From Streptomyces radicis (GTDB taxonomy: Bacteria; Actinomycetota; Actinomycetes; Streptomycetales; Streptomycetaceae), in NCBI RefSeq assembly GCF_003626575.1, contig NZ_RBDY01000001.1, positions 1-64,000 of the forward strand: 64,000 nt of DNA. Reading direction: 5' to 3'. The notes under the pieces were generated by a model that had not been told where the DNA came from, ran no database searches, and saw nothing but the letters and a program-made list of their open reading frames with translations. This document shows positions 16,196 through 25,287 of this stretch, piece by piece; within the stretch, counting starts at the first letter, position 1; each line of letters starts with the position of its first letter. The position numbers and the translations under genes were made by a program.

Positions 16196-18444
16196 CACCC
16201 TCTCCCGTCGGACAGGAGACCGTCCGCGTCGACGGCCGGTTGAAGGTCACTGGCACCGCCCAGTACTCCGGCGACTACCCGGCCGCCAACATGTCGCACG
16301 CCTACCTCGTCACCAGCACCATCGCGAGGGGGACCGTCTCCCACATCGACACCGCCGCCGCGCTCGACGCTCCCGGAGTCCTGCGCGTCTACACCGCGGG
16401 GGACACGCGCCTGAGTCTGTACCCGGTCGTGGCCCAGTTCCGTTCCCTCGTCGAGAGCTACATCCCCCTGAGCGACACGGCCGTCCGCTTCCACGGCCAG
16501 GCCATCGCCATGGTCGTCGCCGAGAGCTTCGAGCAGGCGCGCGACGCCGCGGCGCTGGTCACGGTGACCTACGACGAGCAGACGCCACGCGCCTCCTTCG
16601 CGGACGAGCCCCGCGAACCCGCCGGCCCCGCGCTCGACGGGAGTCCGAGCAGCGTCCAGCATCTCGCCCCCGGCGTCAACTCGATCGACGAGGCGCTCGA
16701 CGCCAGCGAGGTCGTCGTGGAGGCCGAGTACGGGCAGCAGACGCAACACCAGATCGGGATGGAGCCGCACTCCGTCCTCGCCGTCTGGGACGGCGACCAG
16801 GTGACTGTCTACTCCGGTGCGCAGATCCCGACCGTACACAGCCTCCTGTTGTCCCAGCGGCTCGGCGTCCTGCCGACGCAGGTGCGTCTGGTCGGGAGGT
16901 ACGTCGGCGGCGGGTTCGGCTCCCGGGTCATCCTGTGGAGTGATGCCCCCCTTGCCGCCGCGGCGGCCCGCGAGCTGGGCCGCCCCGTCAAGCTCACCTT
17001 CACCCGGGAGCAGATGTTCACCCTGGTCGGCCACCGCCAACAGGCCTCCCAGCACGTGAGGCTCGGCGCCTCCCGCGGCGGGGTCCTCGAGGCCATCAGC
17101 CACCGGACCGATTCGGTGATGCCGGTCATCGGCGGCTTCAACCTGACCCCGGCCCACGCCACCTCGGACACGTTCTACAGCACGCCGAACCTGCACATCG
17201 AGGTCCGGTCGGTCCGCCTCGACATGCCCCTCAGCCGGGCGATGCGGGCGCCCAACGAGGCCGCAGGGGCGTTCGCCCTCGAGACGGCGATGGACGAGCT
17301 CGCGGTCGCCACCGGTGTCGACCCCGTCGAGCTGCGCCTGCGCAACTACGCCACCGTCAGCCCGAGTACGGGCCTGCCGTGGTCGAGCAAGCACCTCGAC
17401 GAGTGCTACCGCGACGGCGCTCGGCGCTTCGGCTGGTCGGACCGCAGCGCCACGCCCCGCGCGCGCGTCGACGGGCAGTGGCTGTACGGCACCGGCATGG
17501 CCACCGCCGCGTACCCGGCGGGCGTCCACCCCGTGAGTGTCCGGATCCGGCTGCTCGACGACGACACCGCGGTGGTGTCGACCGCGACCTCGGACCTGGG
17601 CACCGGGGGATGGACCATGGTGGCGGTCGTCGGCGCCGACGCCCTGGGGATCCCGGTGGGGCGGGTGACCCCCGAGATCGGTGATTCGGCGCTGCCCTCG
17701 GGCGCGCCCGCCGTGGGCTCCAGCGCCACGCACTCCACCGTCCCGGTGGTCGTGGCGGCCGCCCGCAACACGATCGCCGCGCTCAAGGAACTCGCGGTGA
17801 CCCATTCCGGCTCGCCGTGGCACGGGCTGAATGCCGAGGGCCTGCGCTGGGAGGAGGGCCGACTGCACGGGGGCGAGCACTCGATGACCTTCGGCGAACT
17901 GCTCACCGAACTCGGTTCTCGCGGCGTCGACGCCACCGCCGACTCGCCAGGCGGGGCTCCCGAGGAGTACGAGTACAACTCCTTCGGCGCCCACTTCTGC
18001 GAGGTGCGCGTCAACCGGTTCACCGGCGAGACCCGCGTGACCCGGTTCACCACGGTCGCGGACGCCGGTCGCGTCATCAACGCCAGGGCCGCCCGCAGCC
18101 AGATCGTCGGCGGCGTCGTCTTCGGCATCGGGCACGCCCTGCTTGAGCACAACCCCATCGAACCCGCCACCGGGCGGCTGGCCGCCAGCACTCTCGCCGA
18201 CTACCTGGTGCCCGTGAACGCCGACATCCCCGACATCGACGTGCACCTCCTCGACCGGCCCGACCCCCACCTCACCGGGCCCCTCGGCGACGAAGGCGAG
18301 GAGGTCGGGACCAGAAGCCTCGGCGCCAGGGGCCTCGGCGAGATCGGCACCGTCGGCTCGGCCGCCGCGGTCGGCAACGCCGTCTTCAACGCCACCGGCA
18401 CCCGGATACGCCGCCTCCCCATCACCCCCGACAAGCTGCTGTAG
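16192..18444 (+). CDS. paoC: Aldehyde oxidoreductase molybdenum-binding subunit (PaoC-like)
   Basis: Large subunit of 750 residues. An Ald_Xan_dh_C domain (about residues 15-130) precedes two MoCo-binding domains with GGGFGSRVILW, RAMRAPNEAAG and the C-terminal GARGLGEIGTV, whose Glu is the catalytic base. It oxidises aldehydes to acids at the molybdenum centre; the substrate range of PaoC-type enzymes is broad and often aromatic. The start overlaps the chaperone stop by ATGA, so all four genes form one operon. Confidence 0.92.
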   Translation: MTPSPVGQETVRVDGRLKVTGTAQYSGDYPAANMSHAYLVTSTIARGTVSHIDTAAALDAPGVLRVYTAGDTRLSLYPVVAQFRSLVESYIPLSDTAVRFHGQAIAMVVAESFEQARDAAALVTVTYDEQTPRASFADEPREPAGPALDGSPSSVQHLAPGVNSIDEALDASEVVVEAEYGQQTQHQIGMEPHSVLAVWDGDQVTVYSGAQIPTVHSLLLSQRLGVLPTQVRLVGRYVGGGFGSRVILWSDAPLAAAAARELGRPVKLTFTREQMFTLVGHRQQASQHVRLGASRGGVLEAISHRTDSVMPVIGGFNLTPAHATSDTFYSTPNLHIEVRSVRLDMPLSRAMRAPNEAAGAFALETAMDELAVATGVDPVELRLRNYATVSPSTGLPWSSKHLDECYRDGARRFGWSDRSATPRARVDGQWLYGTGMATAAYPAGVHPVSVRIRLLDDDTAVVSTATSDLGTGGWTMVAVVGADALGIPVGRVTPEIGDSALPSGAPAVGSSATHSTVPVVVAAARNTIAALKELAVTHSGSPWHGLNAEGLRWEEGRLHGGEHSMTFGELLTELGSRGVDATADSPGGAPEEYEYNSFGAHFCEVRVNRFTGETRVTRFTTVADAGRVINARAARSQIVGGVVFGIGHALLEHNPIEPATGRLAASTLADYLVPVNADIPDIDVHLLDRPDPHLTGPLGDEGEEVGTRSLGARGLGEIGTVGSAAAVGNAVFNATGTRIRRLPITPDKLL

Positions 18445-18517
18445 CGGCGCGGCCGCGGCCGCACTCGATCCTCAGAGTGATGTGCGCCGCGTACGGGCGG
18501 CCCTACCCTGCTGGTTG

Positions 18518-19744
18518 ATGATTCCGCTCCGGCTGTCACGAACGCGGCTGCTGGACCTGCTGCTCGCCGCGGTGGCGGTCCTTCCGGCCCTGGTCGATCA
18601 GGTCACCACCGACACGTCCCGCCCCGCGTGGACGGCGCTCACCATCTACGCCGTCGTCGCCCTCGGCGCCCTCTCGGTGCGCAAACGCTGGCCGCTCGCG
18701 GGGCTGGCCGTGGTGCTGGTGACGCTCGCGGGCGTGGCGATCTGGTCCGCGTCCCAGGAGGCCCAGCTGGGGAACCTGGTGGTGCTGCCCCTGGCGTTCT
18801 CGGTCTACGCGGTGGGGGCCTACTGCCCGCTCACCCGCGCGTTCCTGGCGCTGGTCGGTGCCGCGTTGATCGTCTGCGTGGGCGTGGCGATCAACCACGC
18901 GACCGCGCCGCTGGACTGGCGCGGTGGCTCGGACGTGTTCGCCACCGTGGCCCCGGTCCCGGTGGCGTGGGCGCTGGGCGTGGTGATGCAGAGCCACCGG
19001 CTGACCCTGAGCACGGTCAGGCAGCGCGCGGCCGACGCCGAACGCGAGCACCATCTGCTGGCCGACCGCGCCGCCGCGGCTGAACGGGTGCGCATCGCCA
19101 GGGACATGCACGACGTCGTGGCGCACTCGCTCACCCTGCTCGTGGTGCACGCCGAGACCATCAGGGCGCGCTCGGGGGAGCTGCCGGTCTGGGCGCGTGA
19201 GCAGGTGGACTCGCTGGCCGTCGCGGGGCGGCAGGCGACGGTGGAGATGCGGGAGCTGCTCGGCCTGCTGCGCAACGGCACCGCCGACGAGGCCCCGCGC
19301 GCCCCGGCCCCCTCGCTGGGCGACCTGCCCGCGCTGGTCGAGGCGGCCAGACTGGCCGGGAACGAGGCAGAGCTCCGCGTCGCGGGCGAGCGGGAGGACC
19401 TGCCCAAGCCGCTCCAGCTCACCTGTTACCGGGTGGTGCAGGAGTCGCTGGCCAACGCCCGCCGACACGCGGCGGGATCGGCGGTGCGGGTGGATCTGGA
19501 GATCACCTCGGACGCGGTCCGGGTGGAGGTCGTCTCGGGACCCTCACGGGCCCGGGGCCGGGAGGCCATGCCGCGTGGCGCGGGAGTGGGGTTGCAGGGG
19601 ATGCGAGAACGGGTGGCAACGCTGGGCGGGGAGCTTTCCGCGGGCCGCACGGGCGAGGGCGGCTTCCGGGTCGCGGCGCGGATCCCGCGCCAGGCGCCGG
19701 GCCTCAAGGCCGGTGAGCGGGAGAGGGACAGGAGCGATGGCTGA
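18518..19744 (+). CDS. NarL-family sensor histidine kinase
   Basis: Kinase of about 408 residues. Four to five hydrophobic segments (to about residue 150) are followed by a HisKA_3 dimerisation domain with RIARDMHDVVAHSLTLLV (His near residue 200) and a C-terminal ATPase domain with CYRVVQESLANARRHA and GVGLQGMRERV. It is clearly paralogous to the kinase at 58023: both share the membrane-region motifs DQVTTD and NHATAP. The start is uncertain (ATG 18518 or GTG 18482); neither has a good ribosome site. It overlaps its regulator gene by 8 bases. Confidence 0.88.
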   Translation: MIPLRLSRTRLLDLLLAAVAVLPALVDQVTTDTSRPAWTALTIYAVVALGALSVRKRWPLAGLAVVLVTLAGVAIWSASQEAQLGNLVVLPLAFSVYAVGAYCPLTRAFLALVGAALIVCVGVAINHATAPLDWRGGSDVFATVAPVPVAWALGVVMQSHRLTLSTVRQRAADAEREHHLLADRAAAAERVRIARDMHDVVAHSLTLLVVHAETIRARSGELPVWAREQVDSLAVAGRQATVEMRELLGLLRNGTADEAPRAPAPSLGDLPALVEAARLAGNEAELRVAGEREDLPKPLQLTCYRVVQESLANARRHAAGSAVRVDLEITSDAVRVEVVSGPSRARGREAMPRGAGVGLQGMRERVATLGGELSAGRTGEGGFRVAARIPRQAPGLKAGERERDRSDG

Positions 19745-20429
19745 CGAGTGGAGCCGCGTCACGATCGTGATAGCGGACGATGAACGGGTGGTCAGGGACG
19801 GGATGCGGCTCATCCTGACCACCCAGCCGGACCTGGAGGTCATCGGCACCGCGGAGGACGGGGAACGGGCGCTCAGCCTCTGCCTCGCGCTCCGCCCCGA
19901 CCTGCTGCTGCTCGACGTCAGGATGCCGGGCAGGGACGGGCTGTGGACGCTCGACCAGCTGGCGGCACGCGGGCGGGTCGCGGCCGGGGCGCCGCGGGTG
20001 CTGATGCTGACGACGTTCGACATCGACGAGTACATCGAGCAGGCGCTCGGCCTGGGGGCGAGCGGCTTCCTGCTCAAGAGCGCCTCCTACGAGCAGCTGG
20101 TCGGGGCCATCCGCGAGGCGTGCGGCGTGGCGCCGCCGCCCGACGCGCCGCCCGGCGGGTCACGGCCCCCCGAGGGGCCGACCGCGGGTGCGCCGACCAT
20201 CACCGCGGACCCGGCCGACCTGGCCCGGCTGTCCTCGCTGACCCTCCAGGAGCGCGAGATCCTCACCCTGCTCGGGCGAGGGCTGAGCGACGCCATGCTG
20301 GCCGAGCGGCTGCTGCTGTCCGAGCAGGCCGTCGGCGCCCAGGTGAGGCGACTGCTTGTCAAGACGGGCTGCCGGGACCGCGAGCAGGCGGCCGACCTGG
20401 CCCGCCGGGTCAGGGGACCCTGGCGCTGA
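19737..20429 (+). CDS. NarL/LuxR-type response regulator with altered recognition helix
   Basis: Regulator of 230 residues. The receiver domain is intact: IADDE, phospho-acceptor Asp in LLLLDVRMPG, and Lys in LLKSAS. A Pro/Gly-rich linker (about residues 125-150) joins it to a LuxR-type HTH. In the HTH the usual TVKSHVSRLL is replaced by AVGAQVRRLL, so DNA recognition may differ or be weak. GGACAGGAG precedes the ATG. It is cotranscribed with the kinase upstream. Confidence 0.85.
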   Translation: MADEWSRVTIVIADDERVVRDGMRLILTTQPDLEVIGTAEDGERALSLCLALRPDLLLLDVRMPGRDGLWTLDQLAARGRVAAGAPRVLMLTTFDIDEYIEQALGLGASGFLLKSASYEQLVGAIREACGVAPPPDAPPGGSRPPEGPTAGAPTITADPADLARLSSLTLQEREILTLLGRGLSDAMLAERLLLSEQAVGAQVRRLLVKTGCRDREQAADLARRVRGPWR

Positions 20430-20490
20430 ACACGGCCCGACGGTGACCGTGGCCCTGCGCTGAACGTGGCCCGACGGTGACCGTGGCCGC
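20423..20490 (+). repeat. 34-bp tandem duplication at the end of the regulator gene
   Basis: Two adjacent 34-base copies start at 20423 and 20457 and are nearly identical (GCGCTGAAC, two differing bases, then GGCCCGACGGTGACCGTGGCC). The first copy contains the stop codon of the response regulator gene. It looks like a recent slippage duplication at the junction with the convergent regulator gene. Confidence 0.7.
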
Positions 20491-20523
20491 CGTGGCGAGC
20501 GTGGCCTCCGCGGTGAGCGCGGG

Positions 20524-21207
20524 TCAGAAGCCCTGGGAACGCCGCGCGAGCGCCGCCGCCTGCCCGCGATCCCGACAGCCGGTCTTGGCGAGCAGCCTGC
20601 TGACGTGCGACTTCACCGTGTGCTCGGAGACGGCCAGGCGCTCGGCTATCTCCAGGTTGTTCAGGCCCTCGCCCACCAGCTCGAGCACGCTGCGCTCGCG
20701 CCCGGTGAGGCCGACCAACCGGGCGGCGTCCGAGGCGTCCACCGGGCGGCTGGCCCGGCTGGCCACATAGCCGTCGATCACCCGGCGGGCCACGCTGGGA
20801 CTCAGGGAGCCGTCGCCGCGCGCGGTCGCCCGCACGCCGCTGAGCACCTCCTCGTAGGAACTGCTCTTGAGCAGGAAGCCGCTGGCCCCCGCGCCCAGCG
20901 CCTCGTCGATGTACTCGTCGGCGCTGAAGGTCGTCAGCATCAGCACCCGGGTGCCGTCACCCCCCAGGAGCCGCTTGTCCGCGAGCTCGCCGAGAACCCA
21001 GATCCCGTCGCCCGAGGGCATCCGCACATCGAGCAGCAGGACATCGGGCCTGAGCTCCACACAGAGCTGAACGGCCTCGTGGCCGTCCCCGGCCCCGCCG
21101 ACCACGGCCAGATCCCGCTGGGTCTCCAGGATCAGTCGCAATCCCTCGCGGACCACCGGCTCGTCGTCCGCTATCACCACGGAGATGCGCGCATGGGCTA
21201 CCGCCAT
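20524..21207 (-). CDS. NarL/LuxR-type response regulator without adjacent kinase
   Basis: Regulator of 227 residues with a complete receiver domain (VVIADDE, LLLLDVRMP, FLLKSSSYEE) and a canonical LuxR HTH (LNNLEIAERLAVSEHTVKSHVSRLL). It is closely similar to the regulators at 19737 and 59232. It is convergent with the 19737 gene and has no kinase of its own. It may share the kinase at 18518 or be a duplicate that kept the DNA-binding specificity. GGAGGGCGG lies upstream of the ATG. Confidence 0.9.
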   Translation of the reverse strand: MAVAHARISVVIADDEPVVREGLRLILETQRDLAVVGGAGDGHEAVQLCVELRPDVLLLDVRMPSGDGIWVLGELADKRLLGGDGTRVLMLTTFSADEYIDEALGAGASGFLLKSSSYEEVLSGVRATARGDGSLSPSVARRVIDGYVASRASRPVDASDAARLVGLTGRERSVLELVGEGLNNLEIAERLAVSEHTVKSHVSRLLAKTGCRDRGQAAALARRSQGF

Positions 21208-21882
21208 GCCGACCGCCCTCCGGCCTTCCCCGTACGAGAACAGTGGTCACGCATGCACGAACTTCCCCCCGTTGTGGGTCCTGAGACCACGGCCGCCGAG
21301 ACGCGTCCCCCGCGCTCGGCCGTGGACGCACGAGCCGAATCGATGGATAGTTGAGGCCGCAACCAGTGGGCAACCCGCCTGCGCCCGGGACCACTTGGCG
21401 GAAGCATCATCACACAGCTGGATCTCGGTAAACCACTCCCTTGTTCGATTTGGGGTGTGCGTCCCGCTCGGCGTCGAGAAGCGGTCCGTCACGTCGGGCC
21501 GGGCGCCATAACGGCCGATGCGGGGTTGACAAACGCCGCGTCCTATCCCTCCCGGGGGCGCCGGAACCAAGGGATGAGCGCTCCCTCATCCTGGAGAGTG
21601 AAGCCTGCCGACCCGATGCGTCCTTGGCGGCGATGACCGCCCGCTCGCACATGTGTTTTCATGAGGCAGGCCCGGTTATTCCCGGTAGCCACACGAGTTG
21701 ACCACTCATCCACCACACCAGGCTCACGTCGCAGGGCGTGAGGCCCCGTTCGGTGCCCGCGGAATCCCTGGGGTCGTCGCTCGGCTTCGGTCCGGCGGCT
21801 GACGACCCAGCCCGCGAGGACTCACGGAAAACAGAACAGGCGCTACGCATCAGAGAATTCGTGCCACCCCAGCGGAGAATAC
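21208..21882. other. 675-base intergenic region between divergent regulator genes
   Basis: No frame here resembles a protein or RNA gene. It must contain the promoters of the two flanking divergent regulators. One perfect inverted repeat, GGATGAG(N6)CTCATCC, lies at 21572-21591 and could be an operator. A TTGACA at 21526-21531 has no properly spaced -10. GGAG at 21875-21878 serves the ATG at 21883. Confidence 0.5.
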
Positions 21883-22548
21883 ATGCGTACCGAGTCGGCC
21901 GACACAATTCGCACCGTCCTCCTCGATGACGAGGGGCTCGCGAGAGAAAGCTTCAGCAGCGTCCTCAGCCAGGAAGAAGGCGTGGAACTCATCGGCTCCA
22001 CGGATTCTCCGTGGGATGCCCTGGCCTTGGCGGAGAGATCCGCGGCGCACATTATTCTCACCGACGTGATCGTCGGGCACGAGAAGGCCCTCGAAGTGGT
22101 CGGGGGAGCCACCGGACTCGGGGCCAAGATCGTGGTGATCACCCATCAGGAATCGGAACATCACCTCTCCCGTGCGCTCAAGCTCGGCGCCCGCGGCTAC
22201 CTGCTGAAGTGGACGACCCGGCAGGAACTGACCGCCGCGATCCGCGCGGTGGCATCCGGAAACGCCTATATCTGCCCTCCCATGGCCAGCCTCCTGCTGG
22301 ACCGCTTCAAGATCCTGCCGCCGCTCAGCGGCCCGCACGAGACGGCGTTCCCCGAACTGAGCGAGCGTGAGGTCCAGGTGCTCAAGGACATCGCCCTCGG
22401 CATGTCCAACCACGAGATCGCCCAGGACCTGAGCCTCACCATCGCCACGGTCAAGTCGCACGTCTCCAACGTCCTCGCCAAGCTGGGCCTCCGGGACCGG
22501 CTCCAGGCGGGGATCCTCGCCCACCGTAAGGGATTGACCAGGAACTGA
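21883..22548 (+). CDS. LuxR-type response regulator, no kinase nearby
   Basis: Regulator of 221 residues with a receiver domain whose acidic pair (LLDDEG), acceptor Asp (IILTDVIVG) and Lys (YLLKWTT) are all present. The C-terminal LuxR HTH has LSEREVQVLKDIALGMSNHE and TIATVKSHVSNVLAKLG. It is less similar to the other regulators in the window than they are to each other, and the acceptor loop DVIVGHEKALEV is unusual. No kinase adjoins it on its strand. Base composition around its promoter is A/T-richer than nearby. Confidence 0.88.
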   Translation: MRTESADTIRTVLLDDEGLARESFSSVLSQEEGVELIGSTDSPWDALALAERSAAHIILTDVIVGHEKALEVVGGATGLGAKIVVITHQESEHHLSRALKLGARGYLLKWTTRQELTAAIRAVASGNAYICPPMASLLLDRFKILPPLSGPHETAFPELSEREVQVLKDIALGMSNHEIAQDLSLTIATVKSHVSNVLAKLGLRDRLQAGILAHRKGLTRN

Positions 22549-22552
22549 GCAC

Positions 22553-22566
22553 TGTGGATGTCCACA
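22553..22566 (+). promoter_or_regulatory. TGTGG-N4-CCACA palindrome upstream of DedA gene
   Basis: TGTGGATGTCCACA is a 5-4-5 inverted repeat 157 bases before the DedA start at 22724. Nearly the same site with the same ATGT spacer lies upstream of the second DedA gene (30879-30892, minus strand), and a variant precedes the acyltransferase gene at 54427. It is a candidate shared operator. Confidence 0.45.
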
Positions 22567-22723
22567 CTTCTCTGCTGAGTGACACCACCCGGGGTCAGGA
22601 GGGCGACCCCAGTGCCATCGACCGGCCGTCCTGCCAGTGTGGGAGCGGGACGACCGGCCGGGCCCGGCACGAGCACGGCACATCGGTGGGGTCGGGGAAG
22701 ACGAGGCGGAGGAGGGGATCGCG

Positions 22724-23416
22724 ATGGACACGGGGCACGCCCTGGAAACGGTGGCTCAGGCACAGCACCTGGCATACCTGGTGCTCTTCACCGCGACCGC
22801 CACGCCCTTCGCGCCCAATGCCGCCCTGGTGATGGGCGCGGGGGCCCTGGCGGCCCACGGACATCTCTCGCTGCTCCTGGTGGGACTCTCGGTGCTCGCG
22901 GGCACCCTCGTGGGCGACCTCGTTGTCTACGCGGTGGGCCGCAGATTGCGTCGCGGGGGACCGGGCCCACCGGTCCCCGCCCACCCCGGGGACGGGCGCG
23001 TCCGGGCGCGGCTTGCCTGGCTGCGCCGGATGACCGAGCGGGCGGCTGCCGGGCTGCACCGGCGCGGCGGGGCGATCCTCGTCCCGCTGCGCTTCGTGCC
23101 CGGCGGCAGGGCCACGGGCTCGGCGGCCGCCGGGCTCAGCGGCTACCCGATATCCCGGTATGCCGCGGCGGCCATGGTGGCCGAGCTGGCCTGGACCGGG
23201 ATCTATGTGGGCGCGGGCTACGGCGGCGGCAGCGCCGTCGCCGGGCCGGTGCCCGCGCTCGCCGCCGCCGGAATCGCCCTCGCCACCGCCCTCCTCCTAC
23301 GATGGCACCGTGCCCGCCGGGGCCCCGCGACCGAGCGCGGCTTCGCCGTCGTCGGCGCACATTCACTCTTGTCAACTCGGTTGGGAGAGAAGGCGGATGC
23401 CATGCCGACCCGCTGA
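22724..23416 (+). CDS. DedA-family membrane protein
   Basis: Membrane protein of 230 residues of the DedA/VTT family. Early hydrophobic segments include TPFAPNAALVMGAGALAA. The conserved amphipathic region reads RGGAILVPLRFVPGGRATGSAAAGLSGYP, matching the family pattern of a conserved Arg and Gly-rich re-entrant loop. DedA proteins act in lipid-carrier recycling and membrane homeostasis. GGAGGAGGGG precedes the ATG at 22724. It lies 24 bases ahead of a kinase gene and is likely cotranscribed with it. A second DedA is encoded at 30093-30710. Confidence 0.85.
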   Translation: MDTGHALETVAQAQHLAYLVLFTATATPFAPNAALVMGAGALAAHGHLSLLLVGLSVLAGTLVGDLVVYAVGRRLRRGGPGPPVPAHPGDGRVRARLAWLRRMTERAAAGLHRRGGAILVPLRFVPGGRATGSAAAGLSGYPISRYAAAAMVAELAWTGIYVGAGYGGGSAVAGPVPALAAAGIALATALLLRWHRARRGPATERGFAVVGAHSLLSTRLGEKADAMPTR

Positions 23417-23440
23417 CCGGCGGCCCTCGGGAGGAGTCCG

Positions 23441-24655
23441 GTGAGCGGGCCCGGAGCCCGTCGGCCCGTCACCGGCACCCTCATCAGGACGGTCCACGCG
23501 CTGCTGGACGCCCTCGTCGGGATACCGGCGCTGCTGGCCCTTGTCGCCCTGCCGGTCCTCCGGCGGGCGAAGCGTCACCGAGGGCGGCGGGAGAAGCTGC
23601 TCCTGACCGCCGCCCGCCTGGAGCGGCGGCGGCTGCTCGCCTCCGGGATCGCCTCGGTCACCGACCCGCTCAAGGACATCGCCCGGATCCGCCCCGAGGC
23701 CCGCCAGGACGTGGTCGCCGACGCCATGGACCGCACGCACACCTGGCTCGTGACCCGCGCGCTGGTCGGCGCCCCGCTCGGGCTCGCCGTGCTGGTCGCC
23801 TGGTCGGCCGGGATCGCGCTGGCCGCCTCCTCGCTCCTCGGCCCGGGCCACGCGGTGCTGACCGAGGCGGCCCGGGTGATCGCGGGCCTCGTCCTGCTCG
23901 GCCTGGCGCCCTGGCTCGCGGGCGCGTTGGCCTCCTGGGACGCGCGCGTCGCCGGGCGCCTGCTCGGCCCCGGTGAGCCGACCCGGCTCGCGGCCCGGGT
24001 GGACGCGTTGATCAGGTCCAGGGCCTCGGTGGTCGAGGCGGTGGACGCCGAGCGCCGCCGGATCGAGCGCGACCTCCACGACGGCGTGCAGCAGCAGCTG
24101 GTGGCCCTGGCGCTGCTGCTCGCCACCGCCAAGCGGGCCGCGGCCAGGTCGCCTGCCACGCTCCCCGAGGGCGCGGCGCCCACCGGCCCCGACGTGCTGC
24201 CCACCCTTGACCGCGCCCACGAGAACGCCCTCCAGGCGCTGACCGAGCTACGGGACGTGGCCTGGCGGGTCTATCCGGCGATCCTCGACGAGCGCGGCCT
24301 GGACGCGGCGCTCTCCGCGCTCGCCGAGCGCTCCGCCGTGCCGATACGGATCGACCACCGGCTGCCCTGGCGCCTGCCGTCCGGCGTCGAGCCGGTCGCG
24401 TACTTCGCGGTTTCCGAGGCCGTGACCAACGCCGCCAAGCACGCCGGGGCCGATCTGATCCAGGTCACCATCGAGGCCGTGGGCGACCGGGCGCTGATCA
24501 CCGTCGAGGACAACGGTGTGGGGGGCGCCGACCCCACGGGGGCCGGGCTGTCCGGGCTGATGCGCCGGGTCGGCGCCGTGGAGGGCAAGATGACCGTGAC
24601 CAGTCCGGTGGGCGGCCCCACCGTGATCACCGTGGAGCTGCCGTGCGTGTCGTGA
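23441..24655 (+). CDS. Sensor histidine kinase (HisKA_3)
   Basis: Kinase of 404 residues. Two or more membrane segments (about 20-40, 100-130, 140-165) are followed by ERRRIERDLHDGVQQQLVALAL (phospho-acceptor His near residue 211) and an ATPase domain with AVSEAVTNAAKHAGAD and VEDNGVGGAD. The start is GTG at 23441, preceded by GAGGAG. The end overlaps the regulator gene by 13 bases. Together with the regulator and the DUF4097-like protein it resembles envelope-sensing systems. Confidence 0.9.
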   Translation: MSGPGARRPVTGTLIRTVHALLDALVGIPALLALVALPVLRRAKRHRGRREKLLLTAARLERRRLLASGIASVTDPLKDIARIRPEARQDVVADAMDRTHTWLVTRALVGAPLGLAVLVAWSAGIALAASSLLGPGHAVLTEAARVIAGLVLLGLAPWLAGALASWDARVAGRLLGPGEPTRLAARVDALIRSRASVVEAVDAERRRIERDLHDGVQQQLVALALLLATAKRAAARSPATLPEGAAPTGPDVLPTLDRAHENALQALTELRDVAWRVYPAILDERGLDAALSALAERSAVPIRIDHRLPWRLPSGVEPVAYFAVSEAVTNAAKHAGADLIQVTIEAVGDRALITVEDNGVGGADPTGAGLSGLMRRVGAVEGKMTVTSPVGGPTVITVELPCVS

Positions 24656-25287
24656 TCGCCGAGGATTCCGTGCTGCTGAGGGAGGGGGTCGCCAGGCTGC
24701 TCGAGGACGAGGGCCACCACGTGGTGGCCAAGGCGGGGGACGGCGAGGAGCTGCTCGCCGAGGTGGCCCGGCACACCCCCGACGTCGCCGTCGTCGACGT
24801 CAGGATGCCGCCCACACACACGGACGAGGGCCTGAGAGCGGCGTTGACGATCCGTGAGCGATGGCCGGGGATGGGGGTGCTGGTGCTCTCCCAGTATGTC
24901 GAGGAGCGGTACGCCACCGAGCTGCTCACCGCCGACGCGGGTGGCATCGGCTATCTGCTGAAGGACCGGGTGGCCCGCGTCGAGGAGTTCATGGACGCAC
25001 TCACCCGGGTCGCAGAGGGCGGCAGTGCGCTCGACCCCGTGGTGGTCCGCCAGTTGTTCGCCCGCAGCCGCCGCTCCGATCCGCTCTCCCGCCTCACCGA
25101 GCGGGAGAGCACCATTCTCGGTCTGATGGCCGAGGGGCACACGAATGAATCGATCGCCCGGCAGATCTATGTCTCCAACAGCGCCGTGGAGAAGCACGTG
25201 GCCTCCATTTTCAGAAAGCTGGAGCTCGATGCCGCCGAGGGGGCGAGCCGTCGCATTCTCGCCGTGGTCAGGTATTTGAAGTCGTGA
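24643..25287 (+). CDS. LuxR-type response regulator
   Basis: Regulator of 214 residues. The receiver has IAEDSVLLREG, acceptor Asp in VAVVDVRMPP, and Lys in YLLKDRV. The HTH reads ESIARQIYVSNSAVEKHVASIF. It is the cognate partner of the kinase ending at 24655 by overlap, and the next gene overlaps its stop by GTGA. GGAG at 24634 serves the GTG start. Confidence 0.92.
   Translation: MRVVIAEDSVLLREGVARLLEDEGHHVVAKAGDGEELLAEVARHTPDVAVVDVRMPPTHTDEGLRAALTIRERWPGMGVLVLSQYVEERYATELLTADAGGIGYLLKDRVARVEEFMDALTRVAEGGSALDPVVVRQLFARSRRSDPLSRLTERESTILGLMAEGHTNESIARQIYVSNSAVEKHVASIFRKLELDAAEGASRRILAVVRYLKS

Noticed and set aside
21425..21445. GTTCGATT resembling a tRNA T-loop
   Set aside because: The bases on both sides do not form a T-stem and no acceptor, D or anticodon arms are found.
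21526..21549. TTGACA as a -35 box with TATCCC as -10
   Set aside because: The spacer is only 12 bases, too short for a sigma-70-type promoter, and neither flanking gene is close.
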